Source: Bacillota bacterium (GTDB lineage: Bacteria; Bacillota; Clostridia; Lachnospirales; Lachnospiraceae). From it: a stretch of 64,000 bases of DNA. Under the pieces are notes generated by a model that saw nothing but the letters and a program-made list of their open reading frames with translations, had not been told where the DNA came from and did not search any database. The stretch is from positions 1-64,000 of the forward strand of contig JAQXUQ010000030.1 in NCBI GenBank assembly GCA_029224465.1. Reading direction: 5' to 3'. The position numbers and the translations under genes are program-made. Position 1 is the first letter of the stretch. Each line of letters begins with the position of its first letter. Shown in pieces: positions 14,590 through 23,536 of this stretch.

Positions 14590-16404
14590 TTAAACTTCTC
14601 TGCTTAAATATCGCCACATCGTTGTACGGCTGATGCCAAGCTGTCGCGCAGCCGCGCTCTGATTACCATCATTCTGATCCAGCACAGTTTTAATGATGTC
14701 CTTTGTGATCTGATCCAGCGTCCGGTTCAAATCCACGGACCGGATACTGTCAGAAGAGGACCTGCGGCTTTCCTCTCTGGCTGCCCAAAGCTGTTTTTCC
14801 TGATCAATCGCCTTTTTGACCGAGACGGCGTTGATATATGAGCCATTTGTCGTAATACATAATTCATTGATGACGCGGCGCAGCTGTGTAAAGTTGCCCG
14901 GCCAGTCATACTGCAGCATCAGATCAATTGCGTTGCTGTTGAATCCCACGATCTGCCTGCCGATTTCCAGATTGAGAGAAGCCAGATAAAGACTGCAGAG
15001 CGCCTCGAGTTTATCCAGCTGCTGCCGCAGCGGCGGAAGTGTGATATTCACACAGGAAAGTGTGTCAGATAGCTCGTGAATGATGGAATTTCGCGTCCCC
15101 AAGGAAGTGTCCGTGCAGGAAAACACCAGCCGGTTCCTTTCTGTCAGTCTGGTGTCAATGATGATCGAGAGAAGCTGCTGCCCCTGCTCCCCGGTAAGAG
15201 CATCCGGATTTTCAATGTAAATTGTATTGCCGCTGTCATTGAATGGAGAATTGTAGTGATTTGTAAGAAACTCCCAGCTCTTCTCATTCAGCAGCCTGCA
15301 GTTGATGATGACCATCGGATTGCGGCTGCGATCGCTTTTTATATAAAGAAGCCGCGCAATCTGTTCTTTACCTGTTCCCTCTTCTCCGTAAATCATCACA
15401 GGGAAATTGCTGCTGCCCACCTGTTCAAGCTCATCATTCACATGACTCAGATTGATGGAGCCGCTGATGCCATAAAAGCTTTTGAAATACTGCTGCTGCG
15501 CTTCGCTGCGGTCCGTAAACTGAATTCCGTATTTGCTGGAAATCATCGGAACCTTTGACTGTTCCGCGTGAAAAATGTAAAAATTCCCGGTGCCGGAATT
15601 ATACAGTCTTCCATTGACGGAGTACATCGTCTGACCGACCAGGTGAAATGCCTTATAATCTTTATTTGGAAGGACATTAGGAATGCTCTGTCGCAGGAAC
15701 TGTGTCAGTTCTTCGGAGATGGAATGGTCATGCGAAGAGAAAACGACCTTGTGACTTTCATCAAAAATAATTGTATGTTCCTGCATGCTGCGCATGGCAC
15801 TTTCGTACAGGAAATTCTTCTCTCTGATGACGGAATATGTCGAATAGAGAGTAACTGCCTGCTGGAGCGCATTGTGGATGCTTTCGTCTCCGGAAGTCAG
15901 AAGAACTGCGTTCATACCAAGCCGCTTGGCGCACTGCGTTGTGATCATGTCTCCGAGAACCATTGAAATGCCCTGTTCCATCAGAGATTTCAAAACAGGC
16001 TCAACTTCACTCGAATCATGAATGGTTACAGTCTCGATATTGTACTGCAGAATATTCCCGATCAGCTGTGTATTTACGGTTATATTCGGGAAACCTACGA
16101 TCGCGTACCGGCTGGGATAATTATCAATCAGCTTCATGGTCCGCAGAATATCATAGCTTGAAAGAGAAATTTCGACAATCGGAAGATCTGTGACACGCCG
16201 GATATAATTTACTGTGCCGCCGCGGGAAAGAATGACGTTGTAATGCTCCCGCTCATGCCGGCGCACGATTTCCGCTCCCCTCTCAAGGTTTCCGATGTAA
16301 ACATCAAGATGAATCTGCGGATATTTCTCCGCGGCGCGAAGCATCGCATTTTTCATGGAATCATATGGTGCGATTCCTAATATTCGGATAACCGCATCAT
16401 TCAT
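14590..16404 (-). CDS. PrpR-N domain regulator with degenerate sigma-54 activator domain
   Basis: A 604-residue regulator. Residues about 1-190 match the PrpR N-terminal ligand-sensing domain (SRGGTVNYIRR at 60-70). A linker follows, then an NtrC-type AAA+ domain with Walker A GEEGTGKE (340-347) and a Fis-type helix-turn-helix at the end (QSAAARQLGISRTTMWRYL). The GAFTGA loop that contacts sigma-54 is not visible, and the Walker B region reads NTIYIENPD instead of the usual LFLDE. It probably acts without sigma-54. It diverges from the four-carbon acid sugar operon; the shared 284-base gap holds repeated TGTTTCA motifs that may be its binding sites. Confidence 0.88.
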   Translation of the reverse strand: MNDAVIRILGIAPYDSMKNAMLRAAEKYPQIHLDVYIGNLERGAEIVRRHEREHYNVILSRGGTVNYIRRVTDLPIVEISLSSYDILRTMKLIDNYPSRYAIVGFPNITVNTQLIGNILQYNIETVTIHDSSEVEPVLKSLMEQGISMVLGDMITTQCAKRLGMNAVLLTSGDESIHNALQQAVTLYSTYSVIREKNFLYESAMRSMQEHTIIFDESHKVVFSSHDHSISEELTQFLRQSIPNVLPNKDYKAFHLVGQTMYSVNGRLYNSGTGNFYIFHAEQSKVPMISSKYGIQFTDRSEAQQQYFKSFYGISGSINLSHVNDELEQVGSSNFPVMIYGEEGTGKEQIARLLYIKSDRSRNPMVIINCRLLNEKSWEFLTNHYNSPFNDSGNTIYIENPDALTGEQGQQLLSIIIDTRLTERNRLVFSCTDTSLGTRNSIIHELSDTLSCVNITLPPLRQQLDKLEALCSLYLASLNLEIGRQIVGFNSNAIDLMLQYDWPGNFTQLRRVINELCITTNGSYINAVSVKKAIDQEKQLWAAREESRRSSSDSIRSVDLNRTLDQITKDIIKTVLDQNDGNQSAAARQLGISRTTMWRYLSREV

Positions 16405-16481
16405 AAGAGGCCTCCGCTTCTACCTTTCACATCGTGAAGAACTTCCTGAATAACTCTTATATAAGAATATAACATGTTGCT

Positions 16482-16647
16482 AATTGAAACAATAGTATCA
16501 ATTTGAAACATATTAAAGGCGGCAACATGAAAATATGTTTCATAAATAGACATTTCTGGATTCGACGCACCTTGTTTCAGCCTGCGGAATCAGATAATAT
16601 AAGCTCATCAGAAAAGTAGAATACTCTGAATACCCTAATATGTTTCA
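16482..16647 (+). promoter_or_regulatory. Array of TGTTTCA motifs between divergent genes
   Basis: TGTTTCA or its complement TGAAACA occurs five times: about 16484, 16504, 16536, 16573 and 16641. Two copies form a perfect inverted repeat, TGAAACATATT (16504-16514) and AATATGTTTCA (16532-16542). AATATGTTTCA recurs at 16637-16647. The array lies between the PrpR-like regulator and the kinase gene and is the best candidate for its binding region. Confidence 0.7.
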
Positions 16648-16688
16648 ATATAGAACATTTGGATAGTGGTCTGAGAAAAGGTAACAAG

Positions 16689-17957
16689 ATGACGAGACTG
16701 ATGATCATAGCAGATGATCTGACCGGCGCTCTGGACACCGGCGTTCAGTTCGCAGCTGCAGGCGCCTGCGTCAAGGTGATCACCAACTGGACAGAAGATC
16801 TCTTTCATAGTGACAGCACAGCCGATGTGCTGGTCGTGGACACAGAATCAAGGCATATCGCGCCGGAGGAAGCTTACAGAATTGTTTACAACGTGACAGC
16901 CGCGGCAGTAAAAGCCGGAATACCGCATCTGCTCAAAAAGACAGATTCGGCGCTGCGCGGAAATGTCGGCAGTGAACTGGCGGCAATGCTGGATGCAAGC
17001 GGCAGGCCGATCCTCCCTTTCCTTCCCGCCTTTCCGACAATGGACAGGATTACCAAAAACGGATATCAGTACATCGGAGGACACCTGCTGGAGGAAAGCA
17101 TTTTTAACCAGGATCCGTTTGAACCGGCAAAAGAATCCTATGTTCCCAAAATCATAGCACAGCAGAGCGATGTGCAGGTACAGGTTGTTCAGATAAACGG
17201 GAATGAGGACAATGCTGTAAAACATTCCATCGCCGTTTTCGACGCGCAGACCAAAGGACAGCTCCGGGGAATAGCGCAGAGATTGATGAGAGAAGGAAAG
17301 CTTTCGATTATGGCAGGCTGCGCGGGACTGGCATCGGCTCTTCCGGATCTTCTCGGACTGGCCGGGGAACCTGAGGCTGCAGCCTGCAAAGCAGACGCGA
17401 TCCTTACAATCTGCGGCAGCGTGAATCCGATTACCGCAAGGCAGCTGGAGTACGGAGAAGCGCACGGATTTCACAGAATCAGACTTACGACGGCACAGAA
17501 ACTCCAAAAAGATTTCTGGAGCAGCGAGAACGGTAAAAAGGAACTGCGGGAGCTGGTTTCCGAATGTCTGCAGGAAAAGCTTTGTATCTTGGATACAAAT
17601 GACATCCCGGGCGGAGAAAACACAGTGGAGTATACCAGAGCGAACGGTATCAGTTCTGAAACAATCCGGGAAAACATTCCCGAAGCACTTGGGACGATTG
17701 CTTCCGAGCTGATCCGGAAAGGTCTGAAAAGTACAATTGTTGTCATGGGCGGCGACACACTGATCGGCATTCTGAAGAAACTGGGAGTGCAGGAACTGGA
17801 GCCGGTGGCGGAGCTTTTGCCCGGAACTGTTTTGGCGAAATTCAGGTTAAACGGGAACATCTATCAGATCATTACGAAATCCGGCGGTTTTGGAAAAGAC
17901 TCGCTGCTGACAGATCTGGCGCAAAAGATTATTACGGAGGAACAGAAAGATGCTTAG
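16689..17957 (+). CDS. Four-carbon acid sugar kinase family protein (DUF1537)
   Basis: A 422-residue ATP-dependent kinase of the OtnK/DtnK family, known to phosphorylate C4 of threonate or erythronate. The N-terminal ADDLTGALDTG motif, KKTDSALRGN near residue 85, and the C-terminal nucleotide-binding GGDTLIGIL near 360 are all present. The ATG at 16689 was preferred over one ten codons upstream because of the AAAAGG before it. Its stop overlaps the start of the Fe-ADH gene by eight bases. With the PdxA-like gene in the same operon it resembles the D-threonate pathway (kinase then decarboxylating dehydrogenase to DHAP). Confidence 0.9.
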   Translation: MTRLMIIADDLTGALDTGVQFAAAGACVKVITNWTEDLFHSDSTADVLVVDTESRHIAPEEAYRIVYNVTAAAVKAGIPHLLKKTDSALRGNVGSELAAMLDASGRPILPFLPAFPTMDRITKNGYQYIGGHLLEESIFNQDPFEPAKESYVPKIIAQQSDVQVQVVQINGNEDNAVKHSIAVFDAQTKGQLRGIAQRLMREGKLSIMAGCAGLASALPDLLGLAGEPEAAACKADAILTICGSVNPITARQLEYGEAHGFHRIRLTTAQKLQKDFWSSENGKKELRELVSECLQEKLCILDTNDIPGGENTVEYTRANGISSETIRENIPEALGTIASELIRKGLKSTIVVMGGDTLIGILKKLGVQELEPVAELLPGTVLAKFRLNGNIYQIITKSGGFGKDSLLTDLAQKIITEEQKDA

Positions 17958-19110
17958 TAAATATGTACTGCAAATGCCGAAATTCACATATGCAGGGAAT
18001 GACAGCCTTGAAAAAATCCGGGAAATCATAGCGGACTGCAGAAAAATCGCTGTATTTACAGACAAGGGAATTGCCGGTGCGGGACTCCTAGATCTTGTTC
18101 TGGATCAGATCAGGACGGCAGGCAAGGAGTATGTTGTTTTCGATGATCTTGCAACGGAGCCGAGCTACCTTCAGGTTCAGGCGAACGTGGATGAATTCAA
18201 AGCTTCCGGCGCGGATTTCATTATCGCGGTCGGCGGCGGTTCCGTCATGGACGCGGCGAAACTCGCCTCTATTCTTGCTACAGATGAATATAAAGTTAAA
18301 GACCTTCTGGACAATCCGAGACTTGCCAAAAAGGTCATTCCCAGCATGATGATTCCGACGACTGCGGGAACAGGCGCGGAAGTGACATTTAACGCGATTG
18401 TTGCTGTTCCGGAGAAAGAAGTTAAGATCGGCATCGTCAATCCCGAAATGACAACAGATTACATTATCCTTGACGCGAAGATGATCCGGAATCTGCCGAG
18501 GAAGATCGCTGCGTCGACAGGCGTTGATGCTCTGTGCCATGCGGTTGAATGCTTCACCTGCAAAAAGGCCAATCCTTTTTCGGATCTGTTCGCGCTGGAA
18601 GCGGCAGACCTCATTTTCAACAATATCGAGAAAGCCTGTGATGACAAGGATGCAATGGAAGAGAAGAAGGCAATGCAGCTCGCTGCCTTTTACGCGGGGG
18701 AGGCAATTGTCTGCTCCGGCACGACAGCTGTACATGGCCTGAGCTATCCGCTCGGCGGCAAGTATCACATCGCGCACGGCGTTTCCAACGCGATGCTGCT
18801 GGTTCCGGTTATGAAGTTCAATGAGCCGGCGGTCCGGGGCAGACTGGCCGCCATCTATGACCGGGCGGTTCACGGTGCGAAGAACTGTGAAACCGAAGAA
18901 TCCAAGAGCTCGTACATGATCGAATGGATGGAAAAGATTGTGAAACATCTCGACATCCCGACAAGCCTCGAACAGTTCAATGTGCCGAAGGAAGATCTGG
19001 ACTGGCTTGTTTCCGCGGGCATGGAGCAGCAGAGACTGCTTTCGAACAATGTCAGAGAAGTACGGCCGGAGGACGCGAGAAACATCTATCTTTCGGTGAT
19101 GGATTACTGA
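17950..19110 (+). CDS. Iron-containing alcohol dehydrogenase
   Basis: A 386-residue group III (Fe-dependent) alcohol dehydrogenase. GGGSVMDAAK (95-104) is the nucleotide-binding signature. The metal site is formed by GVDALCHAVE near 197 and the histidines of HGLSYPLGGKYHIAHG near 263-278. It overlaps the kinase gene by eight bases, implying translational coupling. In this operon it would oxidise an alcohol group or reduce an aldehyde produced by the aldolase. The substrate cannot be read from the sequence. Confidence 0.92.
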   Translation: MLSKYVLQMPKFTYAGNDSLEKIREIIADCRKIAVFTDKGIAGAGLLDLVLDQIRTAGKEYVVFDDLATEPSYLQVQANVDEFKASGADFIIAVGGGSVMDAAKLASILATDEYKVKDLLDNPRLAKKVIPSMMIPTTAGTGAEVTFNAIVAVPEKEVKIGIVNPEMTTDYIILDAKMIRNLPRKIAASTGVDALCHAVECFTCKKANPFSDLFALEAADLIFNNIEKACDDKDAMEEKKAMQLAAFYAGEAIVCSGTTAVHGLSYPLGGKYHIAHGVSNAMLLVPVMKFNEPAVRGRLAAIYDRAVHGAKNCETEESKSSYMIEWMEKIVKHLDIPTSLEQFNVPKEDLDWLVSAGMEQQRLLSNNVREVRPEDARNIYLSVMDY

Positions 19111-19194
19111 TTTGCGGCCGAATGGTGAATACGGCCGGAGTTTCGCGGTAAAAAGCAAAGTGTTCAATATACAAAAGGGAGGGTTATCAAACAG

Positions 19195-20106
19195 ATGAAG
19201 CAGGTGGATATCAAAGGAATCATTGTTCCGATCCTGACGCCGATGCACGAGGATGAGTCGATCAATACAGAAGTCCTTGAAGAACAGGTTGATCGTATGA
19301 TCGAAGCCGGAATCGACGCGATCTTCGCGTTCGGCACCAACGGCGAAGGATATATCTTGAATGGCCGGGAGAAGAAACTGGTTCTTAAAACGATTGTCAG
19401 GAAAGTAAATGGCCGGGTACCGGTATACGCGGGCACAGGCTGCGTTTCCACTAAAGAAACAATTGAACAGTCCAAGATGGCACAGGACTGCGGAGCGGAT
19501 GTGCTTTCCATTATTACGCCGAGCTTCGCGGCTGCGTCTCAGGATGAAATTCAGAGACACTATGAGACCATTGCGGCGGCAGTACCGGACATGCCGGTTG
19601 TTCTCTATAACATTCCTGCCCGTACAGGCAACAAGATCGAGCCGAAGACAGTCGCGAAACTTGCACAGGTCGACAACATCGTCGGCGCCAAGGATTCCTC
19701 CGGAGATTTCAAGAATATCCTTGGATATATTGATGCCGGCAAAACAAAGAAAAACGGTAAATTCTCTGTTCTCTCCGGCAATGACCAGCTGATCATCTGG
19801 ACACTGCAGGCGGGCGGAACCGGCGGAATTGCAGGCTGCGCAAACGCTTATCCGCATAATATGGCGATGATTTATGACGAATTCATGGCAGGCCACTGGG
19901 ACGAGGCTATGAAATATCAGAACGCAATCGGACCGTTCCGTGCGAATTTCGCCGGCTGCAATCCGAACACCGTTGTTAAAACAGCTGTCCGCCTGATGGG
20001 TTATAACGTCGGACTATGCAGGGCGCCGTTCAACATGATTCCGGAAGCGAAGATCGAAGCGATCAGAAAGAATCTCGAAGAAAACAAAGCAAACGGAATG
20101 TGGTAA
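19195..20106 (+). CDS. DapA-family (dihydrodipicolinate synthase/N-acetylneuraminate lyase) aldolase
   Basis: A 303-residue class I pyruvate-type aldolase with the usual TIM-barrel signatures: GTNGEGY (47-53), YNIPARTG (138-145) and the Schiff-base lysine K166 in GAKDSSGD. The second motif has the TNGEG form rather than the TTGE form of housekeeping DapA. Located between Fe-ADH and PdxA-like genes, it is more likely a catabolic lyase or dehydratase for a 2-keto-3-deoxy acid than a lysine-biosynthesis enzyme. AGGGAGG precedes the ATG. Confidence 0.9.
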   Translation: MKQVDIKGIIVPILTPMHEDESINTEVLEEQVDRMIEAGIDAIFAFGTNGEGYILNGREKKLVLKTIVRKVNGRVPVYAGTGCVSTKETIEQSKMAQDCGADVLSIITPSFAAASQDEIQRHYETIAAAVPDMPVVLYNIPARTGNKIEPKTVAKLAQVDNIVGAKDSSGDFKNILGYIDAGKTKKNGKFSVLSGNDQLIIWTLQAGGTGGIAGCANAYPHNMAMIYDEFMAGHWDEAMKYQNAIGPFRANFAGCNPNTVVKTAVRLMGYNVGLCRAPFNMIPEAKIEAIRKNLEENKANGMW

Positions 20107-20117
20107 GGAGAAGCGCA

Positions 20118-21200
20118 ATGATCGAAAGACCTCTGATTGGAATTACAATGGGTGATCCTTTTGGAAACGGCCCGGAAATCAGTGTCAAGGCACTGAATGA
20201 CAAAAGCCTCTATGAGCGCTGCAGACCGCTTCTTGTCGGCGACCGTTCCTGCATGGAATATGCGCTTGCCGTTTCCAGAAAAGTAAACGGCATTGATCTG
20301 AAGCTCAATGTGATTGATAAGCCTGCGGATGGCAAATATGAATACGGAACAATTGATCTGATCAGCCTTGATATCGTAAAGCCGGAAGACATCCCGAATA
20401 CGCTGGCGGATGCGGAGCCGAAGCCGTTTGGTGTCGGCGCCTGCAAGCTCGGCGGAGAGGCGGCGTTCCAGTATGTGGTGAAAGTAATCCGGCTTGCCAT
20501 GGACGGTGAAATTGATGCGACAGTAACCAATGCATTCGCCAAGGAAGCAATTAATATGGCCGGACACCACTATTCCGGTCACACGGAAGTCTATGCAGAC
20601 TATACGCATACAAAGAGTTACGCAATGATGCTCTGTCACCAAGATCTGCGTGTTGTACATGTTTCCACGCATGTCTCGCTCCGCGAAGCCTGTGACCGCG
20701 TAAAGAAAGACAGGGTTATTGAGTGCATCCATCTCGCAAATGACGCGATGAAGCAGCTGGGCATTCAGAATCCGAAAATCGGTGTTGCCGGCCTGAATCC
20801 GCACTGCGGCGAAGACGGAATGTTCGGCAGGGAAGAAATTGAGGAGATCCAGCCGGCGATTGATGAAGCGCTCGCGGAAGGAATCAATATTCCGGAGAAG
20901 AAGCCAACACCGCCGGATACTGTTTTTTCGAAAGCACTTGGCGGCTGGTACGACGTCGTTGTTGTCATGTATCACGATCAGGGGCATATACCGCTGAAGG
21001 TCAAGGGATTTGTGTACAACAAGGAGCAGAAGCACTGGGAGGCGGTCGCCGGCATCAATATGACGCTCGGCCTTCCGATCATCCGGGTCTCTGTCGATCA
21101 TGGAACCGGATTCGGGCATGCCGGGAACGGGCATGCGAATGAGCTGTCGCTGGTGAATGCGATTGATTATGCGGTGCGGTTTGCGAGGAACAGAAAGTAA
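20118..21200 (+). CDS. PdxA-family dehydrogenase (PdxA2-like)
   Basis: A 360-residue NAD-dependent decarboxylating dehydrogenase related to 4-hydroxythreonine-4-phosphate dehydrogenase. GITMGDPFGNGPEI at the N-terminus, the metal ligands in GHHYSGHTE near 153, YHDQGHIPLK near 284 and SVDHGTGFGHAG near 321 are all present. Beside a DUF1537 kinase it fits PdxA2, which converts threonate- or erythronate-4-phosphate to DHAP and CO2, better than vitamin B6 synthesis. The ATG at 20118 follows AAGGAG; it begins 11 bases after the DapA-like gene. Confidence 0.9.
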   Translation: MIERPLIGITMGDPFGNGPEISVKALNDKSLYERCRPLLVGDRSCMEYALAVSRKVNGIDLKLNVIDKPADGKYEYGTIDLISLDIVKPEDIPNTLADAEPKPFGVGACKLGGEAAFQYVVKVIRLAMDGEIDATVTNAFAKEAINMAGHHYSGHTEVYADYTHTKSYAMMLCHQDLRVVHVSTHVSLREACDRVKKDRVIECIHLANDAMKQLGIQNPKIGVAGLNPHCGEDGMFGREEIEEIQPAIDEALAEGINIPEKKPTPPDTVFSKALGGWYDVVVVMYHDQGHIPLKVKGFVYNKEQKHWEAVAGINMTLGLPIIRVSVDHGTGFGHAGNGHANELSLVNAIDYAVRFARNRK

Positions 21201-21213
21201 GGGAGCTTAGAGT

Positions 21214-22212
21214 ATGAAATTTACAATGACTCAGGCCATTTGTGACGAAGGCATGCAGATGCTGAAGGAACAAGCCCCTGACGTACAGATTTATATAGCA
21301 GATAATCAGGATCCTAATAACTATCTTGATCAGATGAAGGACACGGATGCTATCATCGTTCGTGTAGCAAAGTGTGATGGTCACGCGATTGAAAACAGCC
21401 CGTGTCTTAAAGTAATCGGAAGAACCGGTGTGGGATATGACAGCGTTGATGTAAAAAAGGCAACAGAGCTTGGCATTCCCGTTGTTATTACACCCGGAGC
21501 AAACTCAAGAAGTGTTGCCGAGCACGCAATTGCAATGATGGTTTCACTTTCCAAATGTCTTTATGAGTATCAATTGGAAATGTGCAAAGGCAATTGGGAA
21601 ATCCGCAACGCAAGAAAAGCCTTTGAATTTGAAGGTAAGAGAGTCGGAATTCTGGGGATGGGCGCAATCGGGCGTGAGGTCTGTAAAATGGCGCAGGGAC
21701 TTGGTATGGAAGTCCTTGGATACGATCCGTTTCTCTCACGGGAAAAGATTGAAAATCTAGGTGCCGAATACTTTGAGAATTATGAAGAACTGCTTTGCAA
21801 GGCTGACTTTGTCACAGTACATGTTCCGCTTACAGATGAGACGCGTGGAATGATTTCAATGAAACAGATGAAGGAGATGAAAAAGTCCGCGATTATCATT
21901 AACTGCAGCAGGGGTGGTATTGTTGACGAAAAGGATCTCTATAACGCTCTTACCGAAGGCATTATCGGCGGTGCGGGTCTTGATGTATACGGGCAGGAGC
22001 CTGTGGACATGAACAACCCCCTTCTAACTCTTGAAAATGTAGTGGCGAGCCCTCATTCAGCAGCGCAGACGCAGGAGGCAGTTATCAAGATGGCTCAGAT
22101 GTGCGTGAAAGGATGCCTGGCGATTCTGGATGGTAAGAAATGGCCGTATGTAGCAGACAAGAAAGTTTACGATAATCCCAAATGGGCAGATAAAGAGTGG
22201 GCGGAAGTCTGA
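21214..22212 (+). CDS. D-isomer-specific 2-hydroxyacid dehydrogenase
   Basis: A 332-residue SerA/hydroxypyruvate-reductase-type enzyme. The NAD-binding GILGMGAIG (145-153), the catalytic Arg in NCSRGGIVDE and the His in SPHSAAQT near the C-terminus are present. It starts 13 bases after the PdxA-like stop, with GGGAG upstream. Base composition by eye is more A+T-rich than in the preceding genes, so it may have joined the cluster with the TTT transporter genes rather than with the kinase operon. Substrate unknown; a 2-keto sugar acid is plausible. Confidence 0.9.
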   Translation: MKFTMTQAICDEGMQMLKEQAPDVQIYIADNQDPNNYLDQMKDTDAIIVRVAKCDGHAIENSPCLKVIGRTGVGYDSVDVKKATELGIPVVITPGANSRSVAEHAIAMMVSLSKCLYEYQLEMCKGNWEIRNARKAFEFEGKRVGILGMGAIGREVCKMAQGLGMEVLGYDPFLSREKIENLGAEYFENYEELLCKADFVTVHVPLTDETRGMISMKQMKEMKKSAIIINCSRGGIVDEKDLYNALTEGIIGGAGLDVYGQEPVDMNNPLLTLENVVASPHSAAQTQEAVIKMAQMCVKGCLAILDGKKWPYVADKKVYDNPKWADKEWAEV

Positions 22213-22239
22213 ACGGCGCAGGTTTCGGATATTTTTCGG

Positions 22240-22989
22240 ATGAATACGACATTGCAGAAATTAAAAAGAGGAAGAATGCGGATTCTGATAATGAATCTTG
22301 TGTATTTTCTGGCGATCATAGGTATCGGATATGCACTCTTTATCAAAAATGCTGACAGCATGTGGCTGTATGTCCTGACAGTAGTATTCATTGTGGGATA
22401 TCTGCTTATCGTGAGGCCTTGTACAAAGAGGCATGTCAGAGATGTCCGGAAAGCGATTTTAGAAAATACAACTTTTCATGAACTGAGAGACGTAAAGTAT
22501 TCTCCCAAAGAAGGGGTTCAGCTGCAACAGATAATTAACAGCGGGCTCATAAATGATGAACATCCGAAGAGCTTTATCAGCAGGCAGCATATTGTCGGAA
22601 CGATGGACGGAATCGCGGTAGAGATGGCAGATGTTTCATTTCCGATTCACGAAAAGGGCATGAATAATTTCTTTTCCGGTTTATATCTGCATCTGTATCA
22701 GCCGGGTGCCGCATGCTCTCCGCTCAATATCAGAGAAGGAAACCTGAACAAACTGGAGGGAATTCAACAGCAGCAGAAAAAGATATTGACAGACCTTTGT
22801 TCATTCATTCCGGGAAATTGCTATCTTCATATGGAAGGAGAGCAGGCTGATCTGTTGTTAAGGGGCAGGTTTATTGATTACAGGATTAATCCACTTTTGG
22901 AAATTGTTGAAAAGACATTGACGACGGACCCGATCCCGGAAGTGAAACAAGTGATCAAACTGTTCGTTCTGAGGCAAAATAAGCAATAA
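22240..22989 (+). CDS. Unrecognised membrane-anchored protein
   Basis: I do not recognise this 249-residue protein. It has two N-terminal membrane segments (about residues 15-33 and 40-60) after a basic start, then a soluble domain of about 185 residues with no motif I can name. An alternative ATG at 22276 has a closer AGAGGAAG upstream, so the start is uncertain. It lies between the 2-hydroxyacid dehydrogenase and the TTT transporter. The soluble part is reminiscent of a small PH-like or sensor domain, but that is only an impression. Confidence 0.65.
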   Translation: MNTTLQKLKRGRMRILIMNLVYFLAIIGIGYALFIKNADSMWLYVLTVVFIVGYLLIVRPCTKRHVRDVRKAILENTTFHELRDVKYSPKEGVQLQQIINSGLINDEHPKSFISRQHIVGTMDGIAVEMADVSFPIHEKGMNNFFSGLYLHLYQPGAACSPLNIREGNLNKLEGIQQQQKKILTDLCSFIPGNCYLHMEGEQADLLLRGRFIDYRINPLLEIVEKTLTTDPIPEVKQVIKLFVLRQNKQ

Positions 22990-23014
22990 TGCATTTATAA
23001 GGCAGGTGATTTAT

Positions 23015-23521
23015 ATGGGGAAGAATTATAAGTCGGATATTGTTCCCGGGATTGTGCTGATGGTATTTTCCATATGCTATCTAGCATTGATACCAACTGT
23101 TTCAGAATTCGTGGGACTTGGTTCTACACCGTTGACAAACCATTTTGTGCCGGAACTCTGGGGTGGAGTTCTGTTGTTTCTGGGAATATGGATCTTTGTA
23201 CGAGGGCTGAGGAAACGAAAGAGATTCCTAGCGGAAGGCGGTATCCCTGAGAAAGGCGCCGGCTTCTGGAGTTCGGAAAAAGAAGTGGTGGAGAGTTTCG
23301 TTGCACTGACGATCTATGTTGCATTAATGACGCCGGTCGGATTTGTGATTTCCACGATCTTATATATTACTGCGCAAATTTTAATTCTTACTAAAGTGGA
23401 ATTATGGAAAAAGACATGGCTTCCTGCTTTGATTACCGGAGTGGTTTTCGGTGTAGCACTGGATTATATCTTTAAGGTATTCTTGAATGTTCTTCTCCCC
23501 ACGGGGATTCTGGGATGGTAA
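23015..23521 (+). CDS. Tripartite tricarboxylate transporter, small membrane subunit (TctB family)
   Basis: A 168-residue protein with four predicted membrane segments (about 10-30, 48-62, 92-112 and 128-155), the size and layout of TctB. The ATG at 23015 follows AGGTGA; a GTG three codons upstream is possible. The order TctB, TctA, TctC is seen here with short gaps. The system uses an ion gradient and a periplasmic-type binding protein to import carboxylates. Confidence 0.85.
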   Translation: MGKNYKSDIVPGIVLMVFSICYLALIPTVSEFVGLGSTPLTNHFVPELWGGVLLFLGIWIFVRGLRKRKRFLAEGGIPEKGAGFWSSEKEVVESFVALTIYVALMTPVGFVISTILYITAQILILTKVELWKKTWLPALITGVVFGVALDYIFKVFLNVLLPTGILGW

Positions 23522-23536
23522 TAGGGAGGATATAGG

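Noticed and set aside
14590-16404. Possible sigma-54 promoter control of the divergent operon
   Set aside because: No TGGCAC-N5-TTGCA type element was seen in 16405-16688, and the regulator lacks a visible GAFTGA loop.
18088-19896. A 602-codon open frame on the minus strand
   Set aside because: It lies opposite the Fe-ADH and DapA-like genes, which have clear family motifs, ribosome binding sites and operon spacing. The minus frame shows no motif and is Cys/Arg/His-rich as expected for a shadow.
19195-20106. dapA for lysine biosynthesis
   Set aside because: Its place in a sugar-acid operon and the TNGEG motif favour a catabolic family member.
20118-21200. pdxA for vitamin B6 synthesis
   Set aside because: Context with a DUF1537 kinase, Fe-ADH and transporter genes favours the catabolic PdxA2 type over biosynthesis.
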